64,000 nucleotides of DNA from NCBI RefSeq assembly GCF_006539685.1, contig NZ_BJNM01000010.1, positions 1-64,000 on the forward strand, in the 5' to 3' direction. The position numbers were made by a program, and so were the translations under genes. Shown piece after piece: positions 39,572 through 50,427 of this stretch (position 1 is the first letter of the stretch; each line of letters opens with the position of its first letter). Below the pieces are notes generated by a model. It did no database searches and was not told where the DNA came from. It saw nothing but the letters and a program-made list of their open reading frames with translations. This DNA is from Gluconobacter oxydans (GTDB taxonomy: Bacteria > Pseudomonadota > Alphaproteobacteria > Acetobacterales > Acetobacteraceae).

Positions 39572-41104
39572 TCAGCGGCGCAGGTAGGTCGGAATATCCA
39601 GGTTGGAATCGTCAGCATTGCCGGACGGCTGTTCCTGCTGCTGCGGTGCCTGCTGGGGGTATCCGTCGCGGGTGCTGGGCTCCGTCCGCTGGGTGGTCTG
39701 CGGGGGCTGCTGCGGCTGGGGCGGACGGCTGCGGAAGGCGCCCGTGACCATGCCGAACAGGCTCCGCGGCGCTTCGGGCTGCAGCGGCGGGGCATGGCGG
39801 GACGGATCGGAGAACAGACCGGCCCGGGGGGAAGGCTGGTGGGTGTTTTCCTGACGGGGCGTCTGGGTTTCAGTGGCCGCAGGCTGGGTCGCCGGAGCTT
39901 CCTGCTGCGGCTGTGGGGCTGTATTCTGAGCCGGCTGCTGCTGGGGATCAATCGCGAAATTCGGGCGCGGCGGGCCCCCGGCATAGGTCGAACCCGGCTG
40001 GAACGAGGATGCTGCAGCGCGGGTCCCGGCGCTTTCGCGCGGAGCTGCCGTTCCGGCGTTCGTCTGCGGCGCAGCGGCCTGACGGGTTTCCGCGCTCGGA
40101 GCCGAAGGATCCTGACGCGGCTGTGTGTCGATGCCGGTTGCCACGACGGACACGCGAACACGACCGTTCAGCTTTTCGTCGATCAGCGCGCCGAAGATGA
40201 TGTTGGCGTCGTCGGCCACTTCCTCACGGATGCGGTCCGCAGCAGCGTTGACTTCGTACAGCGTCAAGTCTTCGCCGCCGGTGATGTTGATGAGCAGGCC
40301 ACGCGCACCTGCCATTGACGCGTCTTCCAGTAGCGGGTTGGAAATCGCGCGCTCGGCTGCGAGCACGGCCCGGTCTTCCGCATCTTCCTCGCTGGAGGCT
40401 TCGCCTGTCCCCATCATGGCTTTGCCCATCTCTTCCATCACGGCCTTGACGTCCGCGAAATCGAGATTGATGAGGCCCGGGGAGACCATGAGGTCCGTAA
40501 TGCCGCGAACGCCCATGTTCAGGACATTGTCGGCCATCCGGAAGGCTTCGCGGAAGGTCGTGTTCTGCGTTGCCGAATTGAACAGGTTCTGGTTCGGGAT
40601 GACGATCAGCGTATCGACATGCTTCTGCAGCTCGGCAATGCCGTTTTCTGCGGCAGTCGTGCGACGGCGGCCTTCAAAATTGAAGGGCTTGGAAACAACG
40701 CCGACCGTCAGGACGCCGCGCTCACGCGCCATGCGCGCGATGACCGGAGCCGCACCCGTGCCCGTACCGCCGCCCATGCCGGCCGTGATGAAGACCAGAT
40801 TCGCGCCTTCGAGCTGACGGTCGATTTCCTGTGCGGCTTCTTCGGCGGCTTCGCGACCGATTTCCGGCTTTGCACCTGCACCCAGACCGCGCGTCAGATG
40901 CGGGCCAAGTTGGACGCGGCGTTCGGCCTTGGAGTGGGCAAGCTGCTGGGCGTCGGTGTTGGCAACGACGAATTCCACGCCCTTGAGTTCAGACGCGATC
41001 ATGTTGTCGACGGCATTCGTGCCGCCGCCGCCAACGCCGATCACGGTAATCCGTGGCGCCAGCTCAACGTGGGAATTGGGAGTAGGAGTAAGGTTCAGCG
41101 TCAT
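39572..41104 (-). CDS. ftsZ: Cell division protein FtsZ
   Basis: Tubulin-like GTPase that forms the Z ring. The 510-residue product has the signature [19 protein letters not shown], the N-terminal [14 protein letters not shown], the T7 loop with [16 protein letters not shown], and a C-terminal conserved peptide ([13 protein letters not shown]) for FtsA and other partners. Between the core (to about residue 320) and that peptide lies a Gln/Pro/Ala-rich linker of about 175 residues, long even for an alphaproteobacterium. It lies 57 bases after ftsA, last of the dcw division genes. Confidence 0.97.
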   Translation of the reverse strand: MTLNLTPTPNSHVELAPRITVIGVGGGGTNAVDNMIASELKGVEFVVANTDAQQLAHSKAERRVQLGPHLTRGLGAGAKPEIGREAAEEAAQEIDRQLEGANLVFITAGMGGGTGTGAAPVIARMARERGVLTVGVVSKPFNFEGRRRTTAAENGIAELQKHVDTLIVIPNQNLFNSATQNTTFREAFRMADNVLNMGVRGITDLMVSPGLINLDFADVKAVMEEMGKAMMGTGEASSEEDAEDRAVLAAERAISNPLLEDASMAGARGLLINITGGEDLTLYEVNAAADRIREEVADDANIIFGALIDEKLNGRVRVSVVATGIDTQPRQDPSAPSAETRQAAAPQTNAGTAAPRESAGTRAAASSFQPGSTYAGGPPRPNFAIDPQQQPAQNTAPQPQQEAPATQPAATETQTPRQENTHQPSPRAGLFSDPSRHAPPLQPEAPRSLFGMVTGAFRSRPPQPQQPPQTTQRTEPSTRDGYPQQAPQQQEQPSGNADDSNLDIPTYLRR

Positions 41105-41161
41105 GATCTGGTCCGGAACTTCATGAAAGCGACAGGTGTGGGCGTTGTGATCTGTAGTAGA

Positions 41162-42559
41162 CTACACATTGTTGCGTATGAAGCCTACGAGACGTTTAAC
41201 AAGTCCGCGAGGTTTGGGTTCAGGAACGGAAATATCTCCGAAATCCCGATCCGCACCCGCTGCCCAGGCCAGAAGCCCCGCAGCGGTTGAAAATCCTGCC
41301 GAAGCCGCGGCTGTCTCGGGCAGGCCGTAAATGTTCTGGGGTTTTCCCATCCGGACAGGCCGGCCAAGAATACGCGTTGCGACGGGCACGATTCCCTCAA
41401 GAAGCGATGCACCACCGGTCAGCACAACCCGACCATTGGCCAGGCGCCCCAGTCCCGCATTATCGAGCGACTGCCGCACGAGTTCGAGCGTTTCCTCGAT
41501 CCGGGGCTGGATGACGGAAATGACCTTGGAGCGCTGAAGGCGGACCAGCCGGTCGCTGTTCTCGCCGATCAGCGGCACAGAGAGGATTTCCCGCTGGTCG
41601 TCCGAGCCCATCTGGGCGGCGCCATACATCGTCTTGAGACGTTCAGCCGTCTCCAGAGACGTCGAGAGCACGCCGGCAATGTCGCGCGTGACATGCAGGC
41701 CGCCGACGCGGATCTGGGCGGTGTGGAGTAGCTTGCCTTCACAGAAAACGGCCAGGGACGTCGTGCCGCCACCCATTTCCACGACGGTCACACCCAGTTC
41801 GCGCTCTTCGGCGGCCAGGACTGAGACGCCGGAGGCAAAGGGACTCGCGACCAGCCCGTCCAGCTTCAGTTCGGCGTGCTGCAGGACGGCATCCAGAGTG
41901 CGCAATGCGCTGGAATTCATGTCCACGACATGCATCCGGGTGGCCAGTTCTTCGCACTGATGGCCAATCGGATCTGCAATTCCCGGAATGGAATCCACGA
42001 CATATCCGATGGGAAGCGTATGGATGACTTCGCGGCCTTCCATCCAGGCGCGGGCCTGTCCTTCGGCGATCAGGCGCTGCACGTCACCGGCGGTGACTTC
42101 GCGGCCGCCGATGGGGATCTGCGCGTCTACCAGACGGCTCAGCGGGCGCCCGCAGGACAGGTTGACGACGAGCGAGTCCATGCGCCGCTCGGCAGCTTCC
42201 TCAGCCTGTCCGACGGTGGCACGGATTGCAGCTTCGGCCTCGCGGATATCAACGATGGACCCCGAACGGATGCCGTGGGAACGGCGCCATCCATGGCCCA
42301 GAACCTGAATGGATCCATCCGGTTCGCCCTTGCCGATCAGGCAGGTCATTTTCGTCGTGCCGATGTCCAGCGCACCGAAAATGCCCGGACGCCAGCTGAC
42401 GTTCCGCTGGGTATCCTCGGGGGGAAGCGGCAGGATGTCACGCGGGACGCGGTTGACGCTGACGTCACGTTCGCCGCCGACGGGAATGAGGGACCGGCCC
42501 CTGAGACCGCCCCGGCGCCGGAATGCCGGAAGATCTGACATGGAGTTGTGGTCGTTCAT
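41162..42559 (-). CDS. ftsA: Cell division protein FtsA
   Basis: Actin-like ATPase that tethers FtsZ to the membrane. The 465-residue product has the phosphate-1 motif FGALDIGTTKMTCLIG, the 1C domain region AEEAAERRMDSLVVNLS, VVEMGGGTTSLAVF, the adenosine motif VVLTGGASLLEGI and an amphipathic C-terminal helix (RGLVKRLVGFIRNNV). The N terminus is about 50 residues longer than in E. coli. It overlaps ftsQ by four bases. Confidence 0.95.
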   Translation of the reverse strand: MNDHNSMSDLPAFRRRGGLRGRSLIPVGGERDVSVNRVPRDILPLPPEDTQRNVSWRPGIFGALDIGTTKMTCLIGKGEPDGSIQVLGHGWRRSHGIRSGSIVDIREAEAAIRATVGQAEEAAERRMDSLVVNLSCGRPLSRLVDAQIPIGGREVTAGDVQRLIAEGQARAWMEGREVIHTLPIGYVVDSIPGIADPIGHQCEELATRMHVVDMNSSALRTLDAVLQHAELKLDGLVASPFASGVSVLAAEERELGVTVVEMGGGTTSLAVFCEGKLLHTAQIRVGGLHVTRDIAGVLSTSLETAERLKTMYGAAQMGSDDQREILSVPLIGENSDRLVRLQRSKVISVIQPRIEETLELVRQSLDNAGLGRLANGRVVLTGGASLLEGIVPVATRILGRPVRMGKPQNIYGLPETAAASAGFSTAAGLLAWAAGADRDFGDISVPEPKPRGLVKRLVGFIRNNV

Positions 42560-43491
42560 GGCTGCTTCGTGCTGTCTGCTGGTGGTGTCGGTGAGGATGG
42601 GTCAGGCTTTGCGCCATCCGGTGGCGGAGCTGCCTGAGGCGGCTGGTGGACGACCATCCGGTCCGGAAGGCGCAGATCGATCGACTGGACCGGCCGCTCC
42701 AGCAGACGCATGCTCTGCTGATAGCGGGCCAGACGGGTGAATGCCGCAGCTTCCTCGCCCTCAGGCAGCATCACGGTCGTGCCGTCCTTGAGCGTGGCAT
42801 TCCAGCGTCGGTTGCCCACCCGGATCAGGGCCGTGACCTGGTTTTTGACCAGCGGCTCCTTGTTCAGGGCGTCGATCACACTGGCGGCTGCCGTATTGGC
42901 ACTTTCACCCACCACGAGGGGCAGTTGCAGAAAAGCCTGTGCATTTTTCCCGGTTAGGCCCTGATCGGAGACTTCCTCTCCCGCCCGGTTGATGAGCATG
43001 AAATGCCCGCGATCCTGCCAGACGGCGATCGGCGTGCGCTCCACAAGCGTGATGATGACGGTATCGGGCATGTGCCGTTCGACCGTTGCATGGTCGATGA
43101 ACGGCAGTTCATCCAGCCGCTGACGGGCTGCTTCAACGGAAAATCCAAAGATCGGACGTCCGACAGATGTGCCCAGCGCTTCCTGGATGGAGGCTTCGCT
43201 GGTCATGCCGCGACCGTTGATGACGATGTGACGGATGGGCAGTGGCTCCATTTCGACCAGCCGTGCCCGCAGCGGGGCGAAGCGCTCTTCGGAGGCTGCA
43301 TCATACAGAAGGCGCCCGGCCGCCCCGGCAATTCCCATCACAACCAGAAACACGATCGCAGGCCGGACCAGCCGCCGTTGCCGGCGCCAGAACAGCTTTG
43401 CCCGTGACGGACGATCTTCCTGAGGCGGGAGGCCCCCGGAATAGCGTTCCCGGACAAAATCGTCTCTCTGAAAGGACGGATCCTCCCGCAT
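42556..43491 (-). CDS. ftsQ: Cell division protein FtsQ
   Basis: Bitopic divisome protein linking cytoplasmic and periplasmic stages. The 311-residue product has a charged cytoplasmic N terminus, one membrane helix (RPAIVFLVVMGIAGAAGRLLY, about residues 42-62), a POTRA domain (PIRHIVINGRGMTSEASIQEAL) and the FtsQ beta domain (RTPIAVWQDRGHFMLINRAG). The C terminus is Pro/Ser-rich. It shares one base with ddl and four with ftsA. Confidence 0.93.
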   Translation of the reverse strand: MREDPSFQRDDFVRERYSGGLPPQEDRPSRAKLFWRRQRRLVRPAIVFLVVMGIAGAAGRLLYDAASEERFAPLRARLVEMEPLPIRHIVINGRGMTSEASIQEALGTSVGRPIFGFSVEAARQRLDELPFIDHATVERHMPDTVIITLVERTPIAVWQDRGHFMLINRAGEEVSDQGLTGKNAQAFLQLPLVVGESANTAAASVIDALNKEPLVKNQVTALIRVGNRRWNATLKDGTTVMLPEGEEAAAFTRLARYQQSMRLLERPVQSIDLRLPDRMVVHQPPQAAPPPDGAKPDPSSPTPPADSTKQP

Positions 43492-44402
43492 CAGCGCGCC
43501 AGTGCCTCCCGGACCATCCAGTCACACAGTTCCGGATAGGAAATCCCGCAATAGGCGGCCTGTTCCGGCAGCAGGGATGTCGGTGTCATGCCGGGCTGTG
43601 TGTTGACCTCGAGGATGACCAGCGTGTCGGTGCCCTCATCGTAGCGGAAATCCGTGCGGCTGGCCCCCTGACAGCCCAGTGTCTGATGGGCGCGCAGGGC
43701 GTAATCAAGCGCACGGTCTGTCACCGCCTGCGGAAGCTCCGCAGGGACCACGTGCCGTGAGCCGCCAGCCTTGTATTTGGCCTCGAAATCATAAAACGCA
43801 GCCGTTTCGCTGGGCAGGATGTCCGTAACGGCCAGAGCCCGGTCGCCCATAACGCCTGCGGTCAGCTCGCGACCGGGAATGAAGCTCTCGACCAATGCCT
43901 CTTTCCCGAAACGCCAAGTCCGCGCGATTTCGGCGCGACGGTTGTCTCCCGTCCGCACGATCTCGACACCGACGGAGGAACCTTCTGCGACCGGCTTGAT
44001 GACATAGGGTGCGGGGAGCGGATCGGCTTCGGCCAGCTCTTCAACCGTCACGACACGTCCTTGCGCCACGGGCAGACCGGCGGCGGCCAGAAGGATGCGG
44101 GTTGCGCCTTTGTCCATTGCCACGGCCGAGGCGCGGATGCCGGAATGGGTGTAGGGCAGGCCAAGCCATTCCAGAACGCCCTGAATGGCACCGTCTTCGC
44201 CACGGGGGCCGTGCAGGGCGTTGAAAACGACGTCCGGTGCGGCGGCTTTCAGGCTGGCGATGGTCGTTGCGATATCCGGTCCGACATCGATCGGGGTGAC
44301 GTCGTGTCCCTTTTCGCGCAGGGCCTCGATTGCGGCCTCGCCACTGACGAGACTGACAGGCCGCTCACTGGATGTTCCCCCCAACAGGACTGCGACCTTC
44401 AT
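43491..44402 (-). CDS. ddl: D-alanine--D-alanine ligase
   Basis: ATP-grasp enzyme making the D-Ala-D-Ala end of the peptidoglycan stem. The 303-residue product begins [18 protein letters not shown] and contains NALHGPRGEDGAIQGVLE, YVIKPVAEGSSVGVEIV, FRYDEGTDTLVILEVNTQPGMT and TSLLPEQA. The start at 44402 is fixed by the conserved N terminus and by the four-base overlap with murB; the frame is open further upstream only by chance. Confidence 0.96.
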   Translation of the reverse strand: MKVAVLLGGTSSERPVSLVSGEAAIEALREKGHDVTPIDVGPDIATTIASLKAAAPDVVFNALHGPRGEDGAIQGVLEWLGLPYTHSGIRASAVAMDKGATRILLAAAGLPVAQGRVVTVEELAEADPLPAPYVIKPVAEGSSVGVEIVRTGDNRRAEIARTWRFGKEALVESFIPGRELTAGVMGDRALAVTDILPSETAAFYDFEAKYKAGGSRHVVPAELPQAVTDRALDYALRAHQTLGCQGASRTDFRYDEGTDTLVILEVNTQPGMTPTSLLPEQAAYCGISYPELCDWMVREALAR

Positions 44403-45319
44403 ACCGTCTGTTCTCCTTCGGATTTGCGCCCGATACGTTTGATTTCCCAATGCAGGTCCACGCCGCTCTGGGCCAGCACTTTTTCGCGCACGGTTTCGCC
44501 CAGCGTTTCCAGATCCGCGCTGCTGGCCTGTCCCAGATTGAGCAGGAAGTTGCAGTGCTTTTCGCTGACCTGCGCATCCCCGATCTGAAGACCACGGCAC
44601 CCGGCTTCGTCAATGAGCTGCCAGGCCTTGTGGCCGTCGGGGTTGCGGAAGGTGGAGCCGCCGGTTCGTGCCCGCACGGGCTGCGAGGCCTCGCGCGAGG
44701 CCCGGATATCCGCGATGCGGCTGCGGATGGCATCTGCGTTGTCCGGTGTGCCGCGCAGGCTGGCGCGGATGACCACACTGCCTTCGGGAAGCTCCGAATG
44801 ACGATAGGCAAAGCCGAGCTCGTCATGGGACAGACGACGGAGTTCGCCTTCGGCTGTCAGGATGTCTGCCCATTCGAAAACGGCGTTGATATCTGATCCG
44901 TAGGCGCCCGCGTTCATGCGGACAGCACCGCCGATCGATCCCGGAATGCCAGCCAGGAACTCCAGCCCTGCCAGACCGGCAGCGGCGGCATGTTCAGCCA
45001 CGGTGATGTCGAGCGCGGCTGCGCCCACGATCATGCTGTTGCCCTGAACGGTGATGTCCGCAAAGCCGCGCGCCAGACGGATAACCGTGCCGGCAATGCC
45101 ACCGTCGCGGATGATGACGTTCGAGCACGCGCCCAGAACCGTAACCGGCATGGTGGCCGGCTTTTCGCGCAGGAAAAGGGCCAGATCGTCCTGGTCTTCG
45201 GGAACGAACAGCCAGTCCGCCGGACCGCCCACGCGGAACCAGGCGCGGGGGCCGAGCGGGGCGTTCGGGGTCAGTCTGCCGCGCAGGCCTTTGACAGGAA
45301 AGTCGCTGCTACCCGTCAT
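44399..45319 (-). CDS. murB: UDP-N-acetylenolpyruvoylglucosamine reductase
   Basis: FAD enzyme that reduces enolpyruvyl-UDP-GlcNAc to UDP-MurNAc. The 306-residue product has [22 protein letters not shown]-binding [42 protein letters not shown], and the catalytic [21 protein letters not shown] near the end. It overlaps murC and ddl by four bases each. Confidence 0.96.
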   Translation of the reverse strand: MTGSSDFPVKGLRGRLTPNAPLGPRAWFRVGGPADWLFVPEDQDDLALFLREKPATMPVTVLGACSNVIIRDGGIAGTVIRLARGFADITVQGNSMIVGAAALDITVAEHAAAAGLAGLEFLAGIPGSIGGAVRMNAGAYGSDINAVFEWADILTAEGELRRLSHDELGFAYRHSELPEGSVVIRASLRGTPDNADAIRSRIADIRASREASQPVRARTGGSTFRNPDGHKAWQLIDEAGCRGLQIGDAQVSEKHCNFLLNLGQASSADLETLGETVREKVLAQSGVDLHWEIKRIGRKSEGEQTV

Positions 45320-46749
45320 GCCGCGCCTTCGGTTGCGGGCTGGCGGTTCAGGGCTTCGAGCTGGGCGGGAAGGGCCTGCGCCCACTGGGTGATGGTGCCG
45401 GCGCCAAGGCAGACGACGTAATCGCCCGGCTTGGCGATGGCGTTGATCATTTCCGCCAGATGGGCCGGATCGGGGAGCGGCACGACGGAGCGGTGGCCGC
45501 GGTCACGCAGGCCTTCAACGAGCGCATCGCGGCCTGCACCCTCGATCGGCGTTTCGCCCGCGGCATAGACATCGGCCACGATGACCGTATCGGCGTCGTT
45601 CATGCAGGTGCAGAACTCGTTGAACAGGACCTTCAGGCGCGAATAGCGGTGCGGCTGCATGACGGCGATGACGTTGCGCGCACCGGCCTGACGGGCGGCT
45701 TTGAGCACGGCGGCGATTTCAACCGGGTGATGGCCGTAATCATCGACGATGGAGATGCCGTTATACTCGCCCGTGCGCGTGAAGCGGCGCTTGACGCCCT
45801 TGAAGGTCGTCAGGGCGGACGCGATTACGGAATCGCTGATTTCCATTTCAAGCGCGACGGCGATGGCGGCGAGCGAGTTCAGGACGTTGTGGTGTCCGAG
45901 CATCGGCAGGCGGAACGGACCGGCGCGGCGCGAGCGGTTGCGCTGGCGGTTGGTGACCACGACCTCGAATGTCGCGCCGCGTTTGTCCATGACGACCTTC
46001 TCGGCGCGGATATCGGCCTGCGGGCTGAAGCCGTAGGTGATGACACGATGATCGGACAGGCGCGGGATCATCTGCTGCACCTGCGGGTGATCCACGCACA
46101 GGACGGCAAAGCCGTAGAACGGAATGTTCGAAACAAACTGGTCGTAGCCGGCCTGCATGGCCTCTTCAGTGCCCCAGTGATCCAGATGTTCCGGATCCAT
46201 ATTGGTCACGACGGCGATCACGGCGGGCAGGCGCAGGAAGGACCCGTCGCTTTCATCGGCCTCGACGACCATCCAGTCGCCCGAACCCATACGAGTGTTG
46301 GTGCCGTAAGCCTCGATGATGCCGCCATTGATGACGGTCGGGTCCAGACGGGCATGTTCGAGCACGCAGGCCACGAGGCTGGTGGTCGTCGTCTTGCCAT
46401 GTGTGCCGCCGATGGCGACGGACCAGCGCAGGCGCATCAGTTCGGCCAGCATTTCCGCACGCCGCACGACCGGGATGAGCTTGGCACGCGCGGCCACGAC
46501 TTCCGGATTGTCCTTTTTCACGGCCGTCGAGGTCACGACAACCTGTGCGTCGCCCAGATTGGCGGCGTCATGGCCGATATGCACGACAATCCCGGCCTGG
46601 CGCAGGCGCTGCACATTGGCACCTTCGGCAATATCGGAACCCTGCACCTTGTAGCCCAGCATGTGCAGGACTTCGGCGATGCCGGACATGCCGATGCCGC
46701 CGATACCGACGAAGTGAATGGTTCCGATGTTCAGGGGCAGGGCGCGCAT
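45316..46749 (-). CDS. murC: UDP-N-acetylmuramate--L-alanine ligase
   Basis: Mur ligase adding L-Ala to UDP-MurNAc. The 477-residue product has the N-terminal Rossmann motif [17 protein letters not shown], the ATP loop [27 protein letters not shown] and the C-terminal [20 protein letters not shown] with FQPHRYS-like MQPHRYSR. All catalytic regions are present. It lies 39 bases after murG. Confidence 0.97.
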   Translation of the reverse strand: MRALPLNIGTIHFVGIGGIGMSGIAEVLHMLGYKVQGSDIAEGANVQRLRQAGIVVHIGHDAANLGDAQVVVTSTAVKKDNPEVVAARAKLIPVVRRAEMLAELMRLRWSVAIGGTHGKTTTTSLVACVLEHARLDPTVINGGIIEAYGTNTRMGSGDWMVVEADESDGSFLRLPAVIAVVTNMDPEHLDHWGTEEAMQAGYDQFVSNIPFYGFAVLCVDHPQVQQMIPRLSDHRVITYGFSPQADIRAEKVVMDKRGATFEVVVTNRQRNRSRRAGPFRLPMLGHHNVLNSLAAIAVALEMEISDSVIASALTTFKGVKRRFTRTGEYNGISIVDDYGHHPVEIAAVLKAARQAGARNVIAVMQPHRYSRLKVLFNEFCTCMNDADTVIVADVYAAGETPIEGAGRDALVEGLRDRGHRSVVPLPDPAHLAEMINAIAKPGDYVVCLGAGTITQWAQALPAQLEALNRQPATEGAA

Positions 46750-46788
46750 GGGGCAGGTACTCTTGGGCAGGAACGATAAAAACAGGGA

Positions 46789-47886
46789 TCAGGACCGCAG
46801 GGCGGATTCAATCAGATCAGCGACTTTTGCGGCAGCATGAGGGCGCGCGCACAGATGAGCGGCTTTTGCTGCGTTTTCGAGCTTTTCTGGATGGGAAAAC
46901 AGGTCTGTCAGCAGAGCCGTCAGGGCTGCGGCCGTGAAATCGGGCTGTCGGATCATCCAGGCTGCACCGGCATCCACGAGCGCCTGACCATTCGCACCCT
47001 GTTCATCGGATGCCGCGATGGGCAGCGGCACCAGAATGGATGGCAAACCGGCCATGGCCAGTTCCGCAACCGAAGAGCCGCCTGCGCGTCCGATCACGAG
47101 ATGGGCGTTTTTCAGACAGGCCGGAACATTCGTGAAGAAGGGGGCAGCCTCGACTTCGATCCCCGCATTTTCGTAAATGGCGCGGACGCGCTCCAGATCA
47201 TCGGCCTTGATCTGCTGCGTGACTTTCAGGCGTTTGCGGAAGTCTTCGGAAAGGGCAGCCAGCGCCTGTGGCACGATTTCGGAGAACACGCGTGCGCCCA
47301 GGGAGCCACCCCAGACCAGAAGATTGATCCTGTCTTCGGGCGGGGCATAGACATGACCGAACAGGGCCTCGATGCCTTCACGGACGGGCATGCCGGTCAG
47401 GGTTGTCCGGGCATTTTCAGGAAGACGGGCGACCTTCGCGTAGGACGTGGCGATCAGCGGAGAAAAGCGGGACAGGAAGGCATTGGCCTGTCCGAGCACG
47501 GCATTGCCTTCGTGAATGACCATCTGCGGACGCTTTGCGGAAGGCAGAAGGCGTGACGCAGTCAGAGGCGGGATAGACGGATAGCCACCGAAACCCACGA
47601 CCGCCGCGGCATCAAGCGAAGCGAGAATACGGCGGGCTTCCATCATGCCGCGCAGCAGGGCCAGCACACCATGGACTTTCCCGCTAAGACCCTTGCCAGC
47701 AACACCTGCGCCGTCCAGCACGTATTGCGGACGGTCCTTGAACAGGCCGGTTTCGCGTCGTCCGTGCCGGGCGTCCGTCATCAGGACAAGGTCGTGACCC
47801 CGTTCCGCAAGTACGGTTGCGACGGCTTCGGCCGGGAAGAAATGTCCGCCCGTGCCACCGGCGGCGATAACGATGGGGCGGTTCAC
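46789..47886 (-). CDS. murG: Lipid II synthase MurG
   Basis: Peripheral inner-membrane glycosyltransferase (GT28) that adds GlcNAc to lipid I. The 365-residue product has the glycine loops AAGGTGGHFFPAEAVA and LVWGGSLGARVFSEIVP, VVGFGGYPSIPP, and the donor-binding HLVIGRAGGSSVAELAMAGLPSILVPLP. It overlaps ftsW by four bases. Confidence 0.96.
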   Translation of the reverse strand: MNRPIVIAAGGTGGHFFPAEAVATVLAERGHDLVLMTDARHGRRETGLFKDRPQYVLDGAGVAGKGLSGKVHGVLALLRGMMEARRILASLDAAAVVGFGGYPSIPPLTASRLLPSAKRPQMVIHEGNAVLGQANAFLSRFSPLIATSYAKVARLPENARTTLTGMPVREGIEALFGHVYAPPEDRINLLVWGGSLGARVFSEIVPQALAALSEDFRKRLKVTQQIKADDLERVRAIYENAGIEVEAAPFFTNVPACLKNAHLVIGRAGGSSVAELAMAGLPSILVPLPIAASDEQGANGQALVDAGAAWMIRQPDFTAAALTALLTDLFSHPEKLENAAKAAHLCARPHAAAKVADLIESALRS

Positions 47887-49076
47887 GGCGCGTTCCTCTC
47901 AAACAGTGGTCCCTGGCCGTAAGGCGCAGAGGTTCTCTGACCAATCCGGCTCTGGCCGACGTGATGACGTGTCAGCGCCAGAACCATACCCATGGTCAGG
48001 GCCACCGACATTGCCGAACTGCCGCCATAGGAAATGAAGGGCAGGGTCATGCCCTTTGTCGGGATCAGATGCAATGTCGAACCCATGTTGACGAAGGCCT
48101 GAAGTCCAAATCCCGTCACCAGTCCGGCAGCGGACACGATGACGAACGGGTCGTCCTCATGCATCAGCTTGAGCAGGGTACGCAGGACGATGATCCCGAA
48201 CAGCAGGATGATCCCGATGCACAGGATCAGACCGTATTCTTCACCCGCGACCGCAAAGACGAAGTCGGCATGGGCGTCGGGCAGCAGATCCTTCACGCGG
48301 CCTTCGCCAGGCCCGCGGCCCAGCAGGCCGCCATTTCCGAACGCCCGCAATGCGGTGTCAATCTGGTAGTGGTCACCGACATCAGGATGCAGGAAGCGCT
48401 GCACGCGGGACTGCACGTGCGGAAAGACGATATAGGCGACCGCAAAGGCCCCCGCCATGCCAGCCACGCACAGCCCAACCCAGTAGAGCTTGAGGCCGTC
48501 CACGAACAGCTGGGTCATGAAGACCATCGTGATGACGGACAGCATTCCGATATCGGGCTGGGATTTCAGCAGGATCAGAATGACCCCGAAGCACAGGAAG
48601 GCAATCAGCATGCCGGGGAAGGCGATATTGCCCCACATCACGACGGAACGGCGCGCCGAGAGCAGCCAGCCGGTCACGACCGCAAAGCAGGGCTTGAGGA
48701 ACTCCGAGGGCTGGACCGACATCATCGGCAGCGCAATCCAGCGGCGCGCGCCCTTGATTTCCATGCCGTGCACCAGCGTCATGGCGGTGGCGCCGAGCGC
48801 TATGATGCCGCCGATAATCGCGAGTTTCTTGATGGCCTGCCGGGACAGGTAGGACGTCCCAAGCACGATCGCTCCGGCCAGCGCCAGAAAGATCACCTGC
48901 TTGAGAATGAACATATTGCGCGAAGCGCCGATACGGGATGCCACGGCAGGACTGGCCGCCAGCATCAGGACATAGCCCAGGCCGATCAGCAGACCGACGC
49001 AGGCCAGCGTCACACGGTCCAGGTTCCGCCACCAGCGGGCAACCGCAGAAGTATCGACACGGGACAGTCCCGACAT
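47883..49076 (-). CDS. ftsW: Peptidoglycan glycosyltransferase FtsW
   Basis: SEDS-family septal peptidoglycan polymerase that pairs with FtsI. The 397-residue product has about ten membrane helices. The SEDS signature is visible as GLVTGFGLQAFVNMGSTLHLIPTKGMTLPFISYGGSS, and the loop with SRVQRFLHPDVGDHYQID is typical. It starts four bases after the murD stop and overlaps murG. Confidence 0.95.
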   Translation of the reverse strand: MSGLSRVDTSAVARWWRNLDRVTLACVGLLIGLGYVLMLAASPAVASRIGASRNMFILKQVIFLALAGAIVLGTSYLSRQAIKKLAIIGGIIALGATAMTLVHGMEIKGARRWIALPMMSVQPSEFLKPCFAVVTGWLLSARRSVVMWGNIAFPGMLIAFLCFGVILILLKSQPDIGMLSVITMVFMTQLFVDGLKLYWVGLCVAGMAGAFAVAYIVFPHVQSRVQRFLHPDVGDHYQIDTALRAFGNGGLLGRGPGEGRVKDLLPDAHADFVFAVAGEEYGLILCIGIILLFGIIVLRTLLKLMHEDDPFVIVSAAGLVTGFGLQAFVNMGSTLHLIPTKGMTLPFISYGGSSAMSVALTMGMVLALTRHHVGQSRIGQRTSAPYGQGPLFERNAP

Positions 49077-49080
49077 GGTG

Positions 49081-50427
49081 TCAATCCTCCTGTTTCTGCG
49101 TGGGGTTGGTGCCCGAATGGCCTGATTTTACGATATTATCGCAAATCTGAAGGAAGTGTGAACCTCGATCCTCGAAACTGCGAAATTGATCGAAACTTGC
49201 ACAGGCGGGTGAAAGCAGGACGACAGGAATGTTTTCGTCGAGAGCGGCTTTGAAGGCTGCCGGAACAGCCTTTTCCAGCGTTCCGCACTGCTGGAAGGGT
49301 ACGCCATGCGTTTCCAGCGTCGCGGCCAGGACATCCGCGTCCTGTCCGATCAGAAAAGCCTGTGCGATGTGACGGAAAAAGGGCGCGAGGCTTTCGATAC
49401 CGCCGGCTTTTGCAACACCGCCCGCAATCCACATGACTTTGTCATAGGCGGCGAGAGCCTTTGAGACGGCTTCGGCGTTCGTGGCCTTGCTGTCGTTGAT
49501 GAAAGAGACGCCATCGCATTCCGCGACTTTCTGCAGGCGATGCTCCAGGCCTGGGAATGATTTCAGGCCGGTCCGGATTGCCGCCTCATCAAGGCCGAGA
49601 TGGCTCGCGATGGTCAGGGCCGCGCCGACATTCTGGGCATTATGCCGTCCGGGAAGGGCCGGGCCGTCGTAAGGTGGCAGGGCGTCTGCGTCCAGTTCAA
49701 CGACCTGTACGCCGCGTGATGCGACCTGTGAGGCGATGGCGCGGCACCAGTCATCATCCATACCGATCACGGCCAGATCGTCCGGGCCCATATTATCGAA
49801 GACATGCGCTTTGGCGGCGGCATAGCCCGCCATGTCGCCATGCCGGTCCAGATGGTCGGGGGTCAGGTTCAGCAGGCAGGCGGCGTTCGCGTGGAAGCGA
49901 TCCAGCCGTTCGAGCATGTAGGACGACATTTCGATGACGTAGACGCCGTCATCGGGCAGGAGCGGCAATGCCAGCGATGCCGTACCCAGATTGCCACCCG
50001 CCGCGCAGGGACGTCCGGCTGTCGTAAAAAGATGGGCGATCAGCGCCGTCGTCGTCGATTTTCCGTTCGTTCCGGTGACGGCGATGAACGCGGCTTTTGA
50101 GCCAGACTTACGGACGGCGCGATACAGGATCTCGGCATCGGACAGGATCTGGATCCCCTGTGCCCGGGCGAGGTCCGCGACGGGATGGGCCTTGGGGAGC
50201 AGATGAGGAATGCCGGGGGACAAAATCAGGGCTGTCATGCCGGACAGGTCGGTCAGAGGAGCAACCGTCAGGTTCGGCTGCGCGGGAAGATCGGCATTGC
50301 GGTCATCCCAGGCCTGAACCTCTGCGCCCATCCCGAGCAGCGCCTGCACAACGGCTGTGCCATTGCGCCCCAGACCGCAGACGGCATAACGCTCGCCTGC
50401 GAGGAGGTCGGACGGAAAGCCGCTCAT
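49081..50427 (-). CDS. murD: UDP-N-acetylmuramoylalanine--D-glutamate ligase
   Basis: Mur ligase adding D-Glu. The 448-residue product has [20 protein letters not shown], the ATP loop [65 protein letters not shown] and [21 protein letters not shown]. The start at 50427 overlaps the mraY stop (ATGA); the open frame before it is not MurD-like. Confidence 0.96.

Noticed and set aside
41153-41166. Small inverted repeat TGTAG/CTACA at the end of ftsA
   Set aside because: Only a 5-bp stem that includes the stop codon, with no T run; too weak to call a terminator.
45460-46779. 439-codon open frame opposite murC
   Set aside because: Antisense of murC, whose ATP loop and catalytic motifs are intact.
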